A DNA stretch of 56,672 nucleotides from Paracoccaceae bacterium (GTDB taxonomy: Bacteria > Pseudomonadota > Alphaproteobacteria > Rhodobacterales > Rhodobacteraceae): contig JASBSV010000137.1 in assembly GCA_030148745.1 (NCBI GenBank), positions 1 through 56,672 on the forward strand, read 5' to 3'. Below are positions 8,961 through 18,610 of the stretch, piece by piece. Within the stretch, counting starts at the first letter, position 1, and every line of letters starts with the position of its first letter. The position numbers and the translations under genes are program-made. Below the pieces are notes generated by a model. It made no database searches, was not told the origin of the DNA, and worked only from the letters and a program-made list of their open reading frames with translations.

Positions 8961-9191
8961 TCAGATGTAGAATTTGTCCCGAAACACGTGGCGCGCGATG
9001 TCTTCGCGGCGCAGACCAAGCTGTGCCAGCTGCGCGTCGCTCTTGTTGTTCAGCTTTTCGATCTGGCGCACGCGAGCGTTGGTCTCGGCGATCTCTACGA
9101 ACATATTGCCGATCGCGGCAAACACGCGCCTGATGGCGCCCAAAAGGCGCTGACCTGAAAACGGATTGGGTCCGGTGTGAATGTAAGCCAT
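8961..9191 (-). CDS. DUF1127 small basic protein between ureC and ureE
   Basis: This 76-residue protein starts at an ATG after a GAGG site. It has an amphipathic N-terminal half (GAIRRVFAAIGNMFVEIAETN) followed by the DUF1127 core: a helix with LNNKSDAQLAQLGLRREDI and then the ending HVFRDKFYI. DUF1127 proteins of Rhodobacter and Agrobacterium have been linked to RNA binding and to stress or phosphate responses. It sits 168 bp after ureC and 15 bp before ureE, on the same strand. The larger gap upstream suggests that it may also have its own promoter. Whether it acts on urease mRNA is unknown. Confidence 0.85.
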   Translation of the reverse strand: MAYIHTGPNPFSGQRLLGAIRRVFAAIGNMFVEIAETNARVRQIEKLNNKSDAQLAQLGLRREDIARHVFRDKFYI

Positions 9192-9359
9192 TGGAAACCT
9201 CTTTCGATTGGTATGCCGGTTTCCTCCCCTGATCCGTTAAATAGGTCAGTCTCGCTGCCATTACCATTGCCAAATCCGAATAGTCGCTATGCAATCACAT
9301 CACCCTTAAGACGGGCGCCCACGCCTGTTGTGCCAAAAGGGTGCCGTTTCGCCAGCCTG

Positions 9360-11069
9360 TCAAAACAGAAAATACCTTTGCGCCATCGGCAAAACCTCTG
9401 CCGGCTGGCAGGTCAGCAACTCACCATCGGCGCGCACCTCATAGGTTTCGGGGTTCACCTCGATCTGCGGTGTGGCGTCATTCAGGATCAGGTCCTTCTT
9501 GCCAATGTTTCGGGTGTTTTCCACCGGCACCGTCTGTTTGGCCAGCCCCAGAGTTTGCCGGATGCAGGCCGCGTTCGCCGCGTGACTGACAAAGCTGACC
9601 GCCGAATGCTCAACCGACCGGCCATAGGCGCCGAACATGGGCCGGGAATAGACCGGCTGCGGCGTCGGGATCGAGGCATTGGGATCGCCCATCTGAGCAC
9701 AGGCGATGGTCCCGCCAAGCAGAACCATCTCGGGCTTGACGCCGAAAAACGCAGGGTTCCACAAGACCAGATCGGCGCGCTTGCCTTCCTCTATGGATCC
9801 GATGTGGCGCGACAGCCCATGCGCAATCGCCGGGTTGATCGTGTATTTCGCGATATACCGGCGCACACGGAAATTGTCGTTCTCGCCCGTCTCCTCGACC
9901 AGCCGCCCACGCTGTTTCTTCATCTTGTCGGCCGTCTGCCACGTGCGGATCAGAACCTCGCCGACCCGGCCCATCGCCTGACTGTCCGAGGCGATGATCG
10001 AAAACGCGCCCATATCGTGCAGAATATCTTCGGCCGCGATCGTCTCGCGCCGGATGCGGCTTTCGGCAAAGGCGACATCCTCGGGGATGGATTTGTCAAG
10101 GTGATGACAGACCATCAGCATATCGAGATGCTCTTCCAGCGTATTCACCGTGAAAGGCCGTGTGGGGTTGGTCGAGGAGGGCAGAACATGATCCTCGCCG
10201 CAGATCCTGATGATGTCCGGCGCATGGCCGCCGCCCGCGCCCTCGGTATGAAAGGCGTGGATGGTGCGGCCCTTCATCGCCTTTACGGTATTCTCGACAA
10301 AGCCGCTTTCATTCAGGGTATCGGTATGGATCATCACCTGCACGTCCAGATCATCGGCCACTGACAGGCAGCAATCGATGGCCCCGGGCGTTGTGCCCCA
10401 ATCCTCATGCAGTTTCAGCGCACAGGCCCCGGCCAGCACCTGCTCTTCCAGCGCGCCGGGCAGGCTCGCGTTGCCCTTACCGGCAAAAGCCAGGTTCATC
10501 GCAAAGGCATCGGCAGCCTGCAGCATCCGCCCGATATGCCAGGGCCCCGGCGTGCAGGTCGTGGCGAGCGTGCCATGCGCCGGCCCGGTGCCGCCGCCAA
10601 GCATCGTGGTCACGCCGGAATGCAAGGCATCCTCGATCTGCTGGGGACAGATGAAATGAATATGACTGTCAAACCCGCCCGCGGTCAGGATGCGCCCCTC
10701 ACCGGCAATCGCCTCGGTCCCGGGGCCGATAATGATATCGACGCCGGGCTGGGTATCGGGGTTGCCCGCCTTGCCGATCTTCGCGATCCGCCCATCCTTG
10801 AGGCCCACATCGGCCTTGTAGATACCGCTATGGTCGATGATCAGAGCATTGGTGATGACAGTATCCACAGCGCCCTCGGCGCGCGTCGCCTGCGACTGGC
10901 CCATCCCGTCGCGGATCACCTTGCCCCCGCCGAATTTCACCTCTTCGCCATAGGTGGTCAGATCACGCTCGACCTCGATGATCAGGTCGGTATCGGCAAG
11001 CCGCAGCTTGTCGCCCGTGGTAGGGCCAAACATTGCGGCATAGGACGCGCGGGAAATAGACCTTGGCAT
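9360..11069 (-). CDS. ureC: Urease alpha subunit
   Basis: The protein is 569 residues from the ATG at 11069; the longer open frame runs back into ureB. The nickel ligands are all present: His136 and His138 in GGFDSHIHF, Lys219 (carbamylated) in [12 protein letters not shown], His248 in [12 protein letters not shown], His274 in [14 protein letters not shown] and Asp362 in [14 protein letters not shown]. The mobile flap has Cys321, His322 and His323 ([13 protein letters not shown]). The enzyme splits urea into ammonia and carbamate in the cytoplasm. The start lies one base after the ureB stop. Confidence 0.98.
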   Translation of the reverse strand: MPRSISRASYAAMFGPTTGDKLRLADTDLIIEVERDLTTYGEEVKFGGGKVIRDGMGQSQATRAEGAVDTVITNALIIDHSGIYKADVGLKDGRIAKIGKAGNPDTQPGVDIIIGPGTEAIAGEGRILTAGGFDSHIHFICPQQIEDALHSGVTTMLGGGTGPAHGTLATTCTPGPWHIGRMLQAADAFAMNLAFAGKGNASLPGALEEQVLAGACALKLHEDWGTTPGAIDCCLSVADDLDVQVMIHTDTLNESGFVENTVKAMKGRTIHAFHTEGAGGGHAPDIIRICGEDHVLPSSTNPTRPFTVNTLEEHLDMLMVCHHLDKSIPEDVAFAESRIRRETIAAEDILHDMGAFSIIASDSQAMGRVGEVLIRTWQTADKMKKQRGRLVEETGENDNFRVRRYIAKYTINPAIAHGLSRHIGSIEEGKRADLVLWNPAFFGVKPEMVLLGGTIACAQMGDPNASIPTPQPVYSRPMFGAYGRSVEHSAVSFVSHAANAACIRQTLGLAKQTVPVENTRNIGKKDLILNDATPQIEVNPETYEVRADGELLTCQPAEVLPMAQRYFLF

Positions 11070-11070
11070 G

Positions 11071-11376
11071 TCAGAGGTCCCCCATAACGTGTTGATTAAA
11101 TCCAAAGACCCGCCGCGCCCCGCCAATGGGGATTAGCTGCACTTCCCGCCGCTGCCCCGGCTCGAACCGCACCGCCGTCCCAGCCGCAATATCAAGCCGC
11201 ATGCCGCGCGCGGCATCCCGGTCAAACTCCAACGCCGCATTCGCCTCGCCGAAATGGTAATGCGATCCCACCTGCACCGGGCGATCGCCCGTATTGGAAA
11301 CCATAAGCGTGATCGCCTCCACGCCATCATTCAAAATGATCTCATCCCCCGCAGGGAACACTTCGCCCGGTATCAT
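11071..11376 (-). CDS. ureB: Urease beta subunit
   Basis: The protein is 101 residues from the ATG at 11376, giving the family start [18 protein letters not shown]; a TTG six bases upstream is less likely. The middle has the conserved block [22 protein letters not shown] and the end has [16 protein letters not shown]. UreB is a structural subunit that packs beside UreC in the (UreABC)3 trimer. It is separate from ureA, as in most proteobacteria. A dispersed repeat (11389-11421) fills the gap between ureA and ureB. Confidence 0.97.
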   Translation of the reverse strand: MIPGEVFPAGDEIILNDGVEAITLMVSNTGDRPVQVGSHYHFGEANAALEFDRDAARGMRLDIAAGTAVRFEPGQRREVQLIPIGGARRVFGFNQHVMGDL

Positions 11377-11388
11377 TGCCAATCCCCG

Positions 11389-11421
11389 TTTCTTCTTTGC
11401 CCAAATACTCCCGCCGGAGGC
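11389..11421 (-). repeat. Dispersed intergenic repeat, copy 1
   Basis: Read on the minus strand it is GCCTCCGGCGGGAGTATTT followed by GGGCAAAGAAGAAA. The first half can form a GCC-TCC-GGC mini-hairpin, and the core AGTATTT plus CAAAGAAGAA recurs at 29374 and 35321. It lies between ureA and ureB, the only copy inside an operon. Confidence 0.6.
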
Positions 11422-11424
11422 GTC

Positions 11425-11727
11425 CTATCTGATCGGATCATGAACCGTCACCAGTTTGGTCCCATCAGGAAATGTCGCCTCGATTTGCACCTCGGAAATC
11501 ATCTCGGGCACGCCTTCCATACATTGATCGCGGCTCACGACATGGGCGCCGGCCTCCATCATATCGGCGACCGAGCGCCCGTCGCGGGCGCCTTCGACCA
11601 CCGCATCGGTGATCAGCGCAATCGCCTCGGGATGGTTCAGCTTGACGCCCCGTGCCAGACGTTTGCGTGCCACTTCGGCGGCCATTGCGATCAACAGTTT
11701 GTCTTTTTCTCTGGGGGTCAGTTGCAC
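11425..11727 (-). CDS. ureA: Urease gamma subunit
   Basis: This 100-residue protein starts at a GTG one base after the ureD stop and begins [20 protein letters not shown], the family N-terminus. It has the conserved segments [16 protein letters not shown] (about 33-48), [13 protein letters not shown] and [21 protein letters not shown]. UreA caps the UreABC trimer and is purely structural. Confidence 0.97.
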   Translation of the reverse strand: MQLTPREKDKLLIAMAAEVARKRLARGVKLNHPEAIALITDAVVEGARDGRSVADMMEAGAHVVSRDQCMEGVPEMISEVQIEATFPDGTKLVTVHDPIR

Positions 11728-11728
11728 G

Positions 11729-12664
11729 TCAGATCATCCATGTTCTGGGCAGCGGCGCGGCCGCCAAAAATTCCAGCGCCGGCACAAGCCTCCGGCGCAG
11801 CTCAAAACCATCTGTGGCCAAAACCCGGGCAAAAAGCACGTTCTTACCGATCACGGTTGCGCCGCCGGTTTCACCAAGATGCCGCCGCAAGTCGGGCAGC
11901 AGCCTATCTGCCCCTTCCACCAGCATCACGAGCGAGGCCATCGCATGGCATCCCGCCGCAATGGCGCTTTGATCCAGCCGGGCCTCGACCGGCCCCGACA
12001 GACGCAAATTATCGGCAAAGACCAGCTCGCCCTGACGGTAAATTTTCCAGCTGTCGCAAAGGCGCGTATCGCTCAGCCTCTCGCCCATGGCCCGGCGGCC
12101 AAAGATCAACGGCTCCACCGCCAGAAGACGCCCGCCGTGGCCGACATGCGCCGTCAGGGTCCTGGCGGCATTGGCATGATTGTAAAGGATCGTTTCCTGC
12201 GGCAGCCAGTGCAGGCTTGCCCCCTCGGCAACATGCAGATCGACATCAATCCGTGCCGTCTCGCCCGGCTCGGCACGATAAAGCCGTTCGGCCGCCTGAG
12301 TTGTCAGGGTTATGGCGCTTCCCGCCCCGGTCCGGGCCGAGATTGCAAAACGATCCCCGCCGGTGACACCGCCGGATGTATTCAGGATCACGCTGGTCAG
12401 TCCCTCTCCGCGCGGGAAAAGCGCCCTTAGCGATCCGGAGGTTCTGACATGGCTCAGGACAGACCCTCGCGAGGTGAGAGCGGCGCTTACCCGCAGCTCA
12501 CCGCGGGCGCGCGGCGGCAAGACCGCGGCAGCCGGTGTTGGCGATATGTCCGAATGAATTGTGATCGCAGCCCCCTTTGGTCCAAGACTTGCTGCCACAG
12601 GACTGTGCAGAAAAACAGAGAACAGCCCGGATTTTCGCGGCAAAAGAACTGAATTTCTGTTCAA
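11729..12664 (-). CDS. ureD: Urease accessory protein UreD
   Basis: The protein has up to 311 residues. Conserved blocks are [23 protein letters not shown] (the usual family block), [17 protein letters not shown] and [18 protein letters not shown]. UreD binds apo-urease first and recruits UreF and UreG. The marked start at 12664 is a TTG with no clear ribosome site, only 19 bp after the ygfZ stop. The first 50 or so residues are not conserved, so the true start may lie downstream and part of this stretch may be the operon's leader. It is the first gene of the urease operon. Confidence 0.9.
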   Translation of the reverse strand: MNRNSVLLPRKSGLFSVFLHSPVAASLGPKGAAITIHSDISPTPAAAVLPPRARGELRVSAALTSRGSVLSHVRTSGSLRALFPRGEGLTSVILNTSGGVTGGDRFAISARTGAGSAITLTTQAAERLYRAEPGETARIDVDLHVAEGASLHWLPQETILYNHANAARTLTAHVGHGGRLLAVEPLIFGRRAMGERLSDTRLCDSWKIYRQGELVFADNLRLSGPVEARLDQSAIAAGCHAMASLVMLVEGADRLLPDLRRHLGETGGATVIGKNVLFARVLATDGFELRRRLVPALEFLAAAPLPRTWMI

Positions 12665-12683
12665 TTGCCCAATTTTTAGTCGC

Positions 12684-13457
12684 TCAGACGGGCGCGGCGG
12701 TGATCATTTCGACCGTGGCCCGGTCTGCGGTCATCCCCCCCTTGGCGCGGTCGAAGCGAAGATAGGCCAGCGCCAGATCGCCCGCGCGTGTGCCCAGAGT
12801 TCCGGCGGGTTTTCCGTCCGTCAGGATCGGTGTTCCGGGGTCTGTCGCCGGGCCGTCGATCCTGACCTGAACAAGCCCTTTGCGCAGCTCGGTCTTATGC
12901 TTCATCCGGGCGGTCACCTCCTGACCCACGTAACAGCCTTTGCGGAAATCGACGCCATTCAGACGTTCGAACCCGTATTCGAGAATGAAACTGTCACCGG
13001 TCAACTCGGTACCGGCCTCGGGCACGATATGGCGCACGCGCAGGGCGTCCCAGTCAATTGTTGCTTCCTCGCCGGGCAGGGGCGTGTCGCCGTAAAGACG
13101 CCAGCCAAGCGCGGGGTGGCGCGGATCGGGCAGGGCGCCCTCTGGCGGTGCCGCAAGGCCGCGCCACACCGAAAGCCCGGAAGGCGCGATCGTGATGTCG
13201 GCGCGGAGTTTGTAAAGGGTCAGGCGTTGCATAAGGACCGGAGCAAGGTCGGCTTTGACATCCAGCAGGACCGCCTCGCCGCGCTCAGCCAGAAAAAAAT
13301 CGGCGATATATTTGCCCTGCGGTGTCAGCAGCGCCGCGTAAACCAGCCCGTCTTTCAGCCGGTTAAGGTCATTGGTGACCAGCCCCTGAAGAAACCCGAT
13401 GCGATCGGCGCCGGTGATGGCCAAGACACTGCGGTCGTCCAAAACTTTTGTGGCCAT
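12684..13457 (-). CDS. ygfZ: YgfZ/GcvT-like folate-binding protein
   Basis: This 257-residue protein has the diagnostic motif KGCYVGQEVTARM with its conserved Cys at about residue 167, and the folate-binding-fold start TGADRIGFLQGLVTNDLNRL. YgfZ supports repair or assembly of certain iron-sulfur enzymes, such as MiaB in E. coli. It is a single-copy housekeeping gene here, divergent from the glycosyltransferase gene across 59 bp and only 19 bp before the marked ureD start, so read-through into the urease operon is possible. Confidence 0.93.
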   Translation of the reverse strand: MATKVLDDRSVLAITGADRIGFLQGLVTNDLNRLKDGLVYAALLTPQGKYIADFFLAERGEAVLLDVKADLAPVLMQRLTLYKLRADITIAPSGLSVWRGLAAPPEGALPDPRHPALGWRLYGDTPLPGEEATIDWDALRVRHIVPEAGTELTGDSFILEYGFERLNGVDFRKGCYVGQEVTARMKHKTELRKGLVQVRIDGPATDPGTPILTDGKPAGTLGTRAGDLALAYLRFDRAKGGMTADRATVEMITAAPV

Positions 13458-13516
13458 GGTATCCCCTCTTTCTTTGGATCATATAGGGGATAATCCTTGC
13501 GACAAGAAGGGGCCAC

Positions 13517-14197
13517 ATGCGCGCGCCACTCTCTGTTATCATCCCCACGCTGAACGCCGCTCCGGGGCTTGGGCCGGTGCTTGGAGCGCTGGGCGAAGGG
13601 CTGCAGGCCGGTCTGATCCGCGAGGTGATTATCACGGACGGAGGATCGACCGACGGGACCCAGGATCTGGCGAATGAAGCGGGGGCGCGGCTTGTGCTCG
13701 GGGCGCCGGGACGGGGCGGTCAGCTGAGGCGCGGGGCCGAGGTGGCGGAGGGTGCCTGGATGCTCTTTATTCACGGTGATACCATCCTTGCACCGGGCTG
13801 GAGCGCGGCGGTCCTGTCCCATCTTGGTCAGGATAGCGCCGGCTATTTCAGGCTCGCCTTTATGGCCGAAGGGCGCTGGCCGCGGTTTGTGGCGCGCTGG
13901 GCCAATTTCAGATCGCGCACTTTTGGCCTGCCTTACGGCGATCAGGGGCTTTTGATCCCTGCCGGGCTGTACCGCTCGGTCGGCGGCTATCGCGATATCC
14001 CGCTGATGGAGGATGTGGCCATGGCGCGCGCCCTCAAAGGTCATCTGACGGCGCTTCCGGCCACTGCACTGACCAGTGCCGATCGTTATATCGCGGGCGG
14101 ATGGATGCGCCGCGGCGCGCGCAACCTGTGGACGCTGGGCCGCTATCTGCTGGGCGCCGATCCGGCCCGTCTTGCCCAAAGCTATAGGCGTCGGTGA
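13517..14197 (+). CDS. Family 2 glycosyltransferase (TIGR04283-like)
   Basis: This 226-residue protein starts at an ATG after AAGAAGGGG. It has the GT-A start PLSVIIPTLNAA, the nucleotide-binding ITDGGSTDGTQ (about 39-49), a DxD-like HGDT at about 90-93 and the later PLMEDVAMARALK block. The pattern GRGGQLRRGAEVAEGAW matches the TIGR04283 group, named after a role near arsenosugar genes but widespread without them. The acceptor is unknown. It has no membrane segment. It ends one base before the convergent ABC exporter gene. Confidence 0.85.
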   Translation: MRAPLSVIIPTLNAAPGLGPVLGALGEGLQAGLIREVIITDGGSTDGTQDLANEAGARLVLGAPGRGGQLRRGAEVAEGAWMLFIHGDTILAPGWSAAVLSHLGQDSAGYFRLAFMAEGRWPRFVARWANFRSRTFGLPYGDQGLLIPAGLYRSVGGYRDIPLMEDVAMARALKGHLTALPATALTSADRYIAGGWMRRGARNLWTLGRYLLGADPARLAQSYRRR

Positions 14198-15967
14198 TCA
14201 TCTGCCTTTGCTCTGATCGCGCTCAAACTGCATATGATAAAGATCGGCGTAAATGCCGCCCTTGGCGATCAGTTCGTCATGCGTGCCCTCGTCAACGACA
14301 AGGCCCCGGTTCATCACCACGATCTTGTCGGCGTTTCTGATCGTCGCCAGGCGATGCGCGATGACCAAAGTCGTGCGCCCTTCCGAGAGACGCTCAAGCG
14401 CGTCCTGCACCAGTTTCTCAGATTGCGCATCCAGCGCCGAGGTCGCCTCGTCAAGCAGCAGGATGGGCGCATCGCGCAGCAAGGCGCGGGCGATCGCGAC
14501 GCGCTGGCGCTGACCGCCCGACAAGTTCGATCCGCGCGGACCTGCGGGGGTGTCCAGCCCCTCAGGCAGCCGCGAGACAAAATCATCCACATGCGCCGCC
14601 TGCAAAACCTCGGCAAGACGCGCGTCGCTGACATCGGTGCGGCCCAGCAGGATATTTTCCCGGATCGTCTCGTCGAACAAAAGCGCATCCTGCGTCACTA
14701 CTGAAAACAGCCCGCGCAGCGCCCCGGTGTCGAGCTGGCGAATATCGATGCCGCCCAGTGTGACCTGCCCGTCCTGTGGATCGACCAGCCGTGTCAGAAC
14801 ATTGAAAACCGTGCTTTTACCGGCACCCGACGCCCCGACCAGCGCCGTCGTCTGCCCCGGCTCGGCGCGGAAACTTATTCCCTGAAGAACGGGATGTTTG
14901 CCATAGGCCAGCCGGACGTCAGATATAACGATGCTCTGGCTTTCGGGCGGTGCGACCGGACGCGCCGGCGAGACGATCCCCGGCTTTGTGTCAAAGAGGG
15001 TAAAGAGCCGCTCAAGGCTGGCCGCCGCCACCTGCCAGATGCCGGTAAGCCCGCCCAGTTTGCGCAGCGGCTGAAACGCGAGCGACATGGCGGTAAAGAA
15101 CGACATGAATTCGCCGACGGTCTTTTCGCCGGCGATAATCTCGCGCCCGCCAAGGATCAGAACGCCCAGAAACCCGACGCCGGTCATGATATCGATCAGC
15201 GCCGGCAGCATCGACTGCCCGGCGGCCATCCGTATCTCTGCCGAGACGATCCGGTCGACGAGCCGCTGAAACCGCGACAGCTGATAATTTTCAAGCCGGT
15301 TCAGCTTGATCTCGTCAATGCCATGGAAAATCTCGTTCAGACGGGTCGATCTTTGGCTGGCCGTCTCGCGCATTTCGCTGGTCTTGCGGCGCACATAGCG
15401 TTGCAGCGCCGCGGCGGGCAGAACCAGAACTGGTGCGCCGATCAGGGCAACAAGCGTCCAGACCGGATCGATGGTGAGGGCAACGATCAACAGCGAAATC
15501 AGCGCCACGCTATCGCGCCCCACGCCCTTGATCACCGATTGCCAGACGGTTTGAATCGCTGTCGTATCGCCCTGAACCCGTTCCATCAGTGACCCCGGGG
15601 GGATAGTTTCGAAAAACGCGCTGTCCAGCCGCATCAGATGGCGCAAAAGATCGACCTGCATGGCGATCGAACTTTCCAGTGCCACGCGGGTCATGATCAC
15701 GCTTTGAACAACCGCACTGATCGCGCGAAAGAAGAACAGAAAGAAGATGACGCCGCCGACCCACCACATCGCGTCGACACGCCCGCCGATGAACACCAGA
15801 TCGAACATCGGCTGGAGCATATAGGACAGCACGCCAAGCGAGCCGCCCTCGATGATCATGAAGACCACGGCAATCGTCAGCCACAGCGCGTGCGCGCCAA
15901 GGTAATCGCGCCAGAGCCGCGCAAAAAGCGCGCGCGAGGCATAGCGGGATGGGGCAGGATCGCTCAA
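14198..15967 (-). CDS. MsbA-like ABC exporter, fused membrane and ATPase domains
   Basis: The protein has 589 residues. The N-terminal half has six membrane segments (about 25-330). The C-terminal ATPase domain has Walker A GASGAGKST, the Q-loop SVVTQDALLFDE, the signature LSGGQRQRVAIARALL, Walker B ILLLDEATSALD and the H-loop VIAHRLATI. It is a homodimeric exporter half-transporter in the lipid A flippase/MsbA group; the substrate (lipid, peptide or drug) cannot be read from sequence. It is monocistronic and divergent from the aminotransferase gene at 16168 across 200 bp. Confidence 0.9.
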   Translation of the reverse strand: MSDPAPSRYASRALFARLWRDYLGAHALWLTIAVVFMIIEGGSLGVLSYMLQPMFDLVFIGGRVDAMWWVGGVIFFLFFFRAISAVVQSVIMTRVALESSIAMQVDLLRHLMRLDSAFFETIPPGSLMERVQGDTTAIQTVWQSVIKGVGRDSVALISLLIVALTIDPVWTLVALIGAPVLVLPAAALQRYVRRKTSEMRETASQRSTRLNEIFHGIDEIKLNRLENYQLSRFQRLVDRIVSAEIRMAAGQSMLPALIDIMTGVGFLGVLILGGREIIAGEKTVGEFMSFFTAMSLAFQPLRKLGGLTGIWQVAAASLERLFTLFDTKPGIVSPARPVAPPESQSIVISDVRLAYGKHPVLQGISFRAEPGQTTALVGASGAGKSTVFNVLTRLVDPQDGQVTLGGIDIRQLDTGALRGLFSVVTQDALLFDETIRENILLGRTDVSDARLAEVLQAAHVDDFVSRLPEGLDTPAGPRGSNLSGGQRQRVAIARALLRDAPILLLDEATSALDAQSEKLVQDALERLSEGRTTLVIAHRLATIRNADKIVVMNRGLVVDEGTHDELIAKGGIYADLYHMQFERDQSKGR

Positions 15968-16167
15968 ATTCCGGCTTTCATCTTTTGCTTGTTCTGCCCC
16001 ATGTGCCTCAAAGGCCGGGGGCTGGCAAGACGGGGCCCGCTTGGGCAGGGCCGGCAGGCGGCATCAGCGCCGGTGATACTTGGGCGACCAAAAGGTGATG
16101 GATGGTCGATTGACCTGATCAAAAGGGCGGAATACCTCTGGGCTCAAACGTTAAAGGACGGCGCGAC

Positions 16168-17367
16168 ATGACCCTTGCCAATGGCCGCACATATCTTGCT
16201 ATTCCGGGCCCTTCGGTCGTTCCTGACCGGGTCCTTCAGGCCATGCAGCGACCGGCGCCGAATATCTATAGCGCGGATCTGACACAGCTTACCGCAAGCC
16301 TGATCCCCGATCTCAAGGCGGTCGCGCGCACAAAACATAATGCCACGATCTTTATCGCCAATGGCCATGGTGTCTGGGAAGCATCACTCAGCAACACGCT
16401 GTCGCGGGGCGACAGGATATTGATACTGGCGACCGGGCGGTTTTGTCTGGGCTGGGGCGCGATGGCGGAGCGGATGGGGGTTGAAACCGAGATCATTGAT
16501 TTCGGCAAACGGGCGCCCATCGATCCCGCGCGCGTGGCCGAAGCATTACGGGCCGACAGCGCGCATTCGTTCAAGGCGGTGCTGGCGGTACATGTCGATA
16601 CTTCGACCAGCATCAAAAACGACATAAGCGCCTTGCGCGCGGCGATGGATGAAACCGGGCACCCGGCGCTGTTGATGGTCGATTGCATCGCCTCGCTGGG
16701 CTGCGACCGGTTCGAGATGGACGACTGGGGCGTCGATGTCATGATCACCGGAAGCCAGAAAGGCCTGATGACGCCGCCGGGCGCGGGCTTTGTCTTTTAC
16801 AATGACAAGGCTGACCGCGCCCGCGAGAACGCGGATCTGGTGACCGGCTACTGGGACTGGCGCCCGCGCACGGATCCCGACTACGTTTACGAGTATTTCA
16901 ACGGCACTGCGCCAACCCACCAGCTTTTCGCGCTGCGTGAAGCATTGACAATGCTGGTGCATGAAGAAGGCGTTGAAGCTGCCTGGGCGCGTCACGCCAG
17001 CCTCGCGTCTGCGATTTGGGCTGCGTTCGAGCGCTGGGGCGAAGGCGGGCCGATGGAGTTGAACGTGGCCGAGCCGTCCCGGCGCAGCCATGCCGTGACC
17101 GCCGCTCGCATCGGTGCGCCGCATGGTACGGCCCTGCGCGAGTGGACCGAGAAAAACGCCGGGATCACTCTTGGTATCGGGCTGGGTATGGCCGAACCGG
17201 ACGATCCGGCATGGCATGGGTTCTTTCGGATCGGCCATATGGGCCATGTCAACGCCCAGATGGTGATGGGCGCGCTGGGAAGCATCGAGGCGGCGCTGAC
17301 GGCCCTGCAGATCCCCCATGGTCAAAGCGCCCTTGATGCTGCCGCGCAGGTTCTTGCGCGGGGCTAA
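16168..17367 (+). CDS. Class V aminotransferase, alanine/serine-glyoxylate type
   Basis: This 399-residue PLP enzyme has the family start RTYLAIPGPSVVPDRVLQAM and the substrate loop IANGHGVWEASL, where the family usually has GTG. Asp172 lies in MVDCIASLGC, the PLP-binding Lys198 in MITGSQKGLMTPPG, and RIGHMGH sits near the C-terminus. Such enzymes transfer an amino group between serine or alanine and glyoxylate, as in photorespiration or C1 serine-cycle pathways, or act on related substrates such as purine catabolites. No serine-cycle genes are nearby, so the exact substrate is open. It is convergent with the next aminotransferase, seven bases apart. Confidence 0.88.
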   Translation: MTLANGRTYLAIPGPSVVPDRVLQAMQRPAPNIYSADLTQLTASLIPDLKAVARTKHNATIFIANGHGVWEASLSNTLSRGDRILILATGRFCLGWGAMAERMGVETEIIDFGKRAPIDPARVAEALRADSAHSFKAVLAVHVDTSTSIKNDISALRAAMDETGHPALLMVDCIASLGCDRFEMDDWGVDVMITGSQKGLMTPPGAGFVFYNDKADRARENADLVTGYWDWRPRTDPDYVYEYFNGTAPTHQLFALREALTMLVHEEGVEAAWARHASLASAIWAAFERWGEGGPMELNVAEPSRRSHAVTAARIGAPHGTALREWTEKNAGITLGIGLGMAEPDDPAWHGFFRIGHMGHVNAQMVMGALGSIEAALTALQIPHGQSALDAAAQVLARG

Positions 17368-17374
17368 GCGCCGC

Positions 17375-18496
17375 TTACCTGCCGCCTGATCGCGCGGCGT
17401 TAAGCGCCTGCGGCAGGGCCTGCGACAGAGCCTCAATATCCGCCGGGGTTCCACAGCCAATGCGGATCGCGCGATCCTGCGGTGCGACAAACGGCATGCG
17501 CACGAAAATATCGCGCGCGATCAGCTCGTCCAATACACGCCGGGCAAAAGCGCCATCAGCACCGCAATCGACGGTCACGAAATTTGTGGCCGAGGGCAGG
17601 GCGCGCAGACCGTTTTGATCGGCCAGATCGGCGATGGTCAGGCGCGTGGCCGCGATTTTGCTGCAAACCTCTTTGAGGTAAGACTGATCGGCAAGAGCGG
17701 CCAGTGCGCCGGCCTGGGCGATTCGGTTGACCGCGAAGTGATTGCGCAGCTTGTTGAACGCCCCGATCAGGGTCGGCGCGCCAATCGCATAGCCGATCCG
17801 CGCGCCGGCCATCCCGTAAGCCTTGGAGAAGGTGCGCATCCGGATCACCCGGGGATCATCGGGATCGATCCGCGGCGCCGTGCCCGCCGGCGCGGTTTCG
17901 AGATAGGCCTCGTCCAGCACCAGAAGCGTGCTCTCGGGCAGGGCGGCGATCATCTCCTCGATCACCGGGCCCTGATGCCAGCTGCCCATCGGATTATCGG
18001 GATTGGCCAGATAGATCAGACGCGCATCGGTTTGACGCGCCCGCAAGATCAGCGCGTCGGGGTCTTCATGGTCATCGCGATAGGGGACCTTTTCGATCTG
18101 ACCGCCATAGCCTGCCACATGGTAATTGAAGGTCGGATAAGCGCCATCTGAGGTGACGACACTGTCGCCCGCGCCCGGCACGACTGTCAGCCGCACCAGA
18201 TAGCCCAGAAGCGCGTCGATCCCTTCGCCGACGACGATATTATCGGGCGTAGTTCCGTGATGTGCAGCAAGGGCCTGACGCAGATCATGATTTTCGGGAT
18301 CGCCATACATCCAGACCGATCCGGCGGCATCCTGCATCGCCCTGATTGCGCGGGGCGAAGGTCCGAAGACATTCTCATTGGCGCCTATGCGCGCGGCGAA
18401 AGGGCGCCCGCGCGCCCGCTCCTGCGCCTCGGGGCCGACGAAGGGCACCGTGGATGGCAGCGATTGGGCAAGCGGGGTCAGGTGGGGATCAGGCAT
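17375..18496 (-). CDS. HisC-like class I/II aminotransferase
   Basis: The protein is 373 residues from the ATG at 18496; the frame extends 20 codons further without homology. It has GANENVFGPSP near residue 38, the PLP contacts Asn in YLANPDNPMGSW, Asp195 in VLDEAYLE, Lys225 in RTFSKAYGMAGAR and the C-terminal Arg in AIRIGCGTP. This is the histidinol-phosphate aminotransferase fold, but many alphaproteobacterial paralogues act on other amino acids, such as aromatic ones. No his genes are nearby. It lies 114 bp downstream of valS on the same strand, with a dispersed repeat between them. Confidence 0.85.
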   Translation of the reverse strand: MPDPHLTPLAQSLPSTVPFVGPEAQERARGRPFAARIGANENVFGPSPRAIRAMQDAAGSVWMYGDPENHDLRQALAAHHGTTPDNIVVGEGIDALLGYLVRLTVVPGAGDSVVTSDGAYPTFNYHVAGYGGQIEKVPYRDDHEDPDALILRARQTDARLIYLANPDNPMGSWHQGPVIEEMIAALPESTLLVLDEAYLETAPAGTAPRIDPDDPRVIRMRTFSKAYGMAGARIGYAIGAPTLIGAFNKLRNHFAVNRIAQAGALAALADQSYLKEVCSKIAATRLTIADLADQNGLRALPSATNFVTVDCGADGAFARRVLDELIARDIFVRMPFVAPQDRAIRIGCGTPADIEALSQALPQALNAARSGGR

Positions 18497-18566
18497 AGTG
18501 AAAGAGTGCAGAGCAACAACTGGCTTAGCAAGGGGTTTCCCGCGCCGGTTCGCCAAAAAGGATTAT

Positions 18567-18599
18567 GCCTCCGGCAGGGATATTTTTGCCAATTGGAAG
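18567..18599 (+). repeat. Dispersed intergenic repeat, copy 2
   Basis: It reads GCCTCCGGCAGGGATATTTT then TGCCAATTGGAAG. It shares the GCCTCCGGC half with copy 1 and the ATATTT-GCCAA-GGAAG half with copy 3. It lies in the 114-bp gap between valS and the HisC-like gene. Confidence 0.6.
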
Positions 18600-18610
18600 C
18601 GCAGCTTGCC

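Noticed and set aside
9177-10364. 395-residue plus-strand open frame opposite ureC
   Set aside because: It is antisense to the highly conserved ureC, has no recognisable domain, and reflects GC-rich codon use on the other strand.
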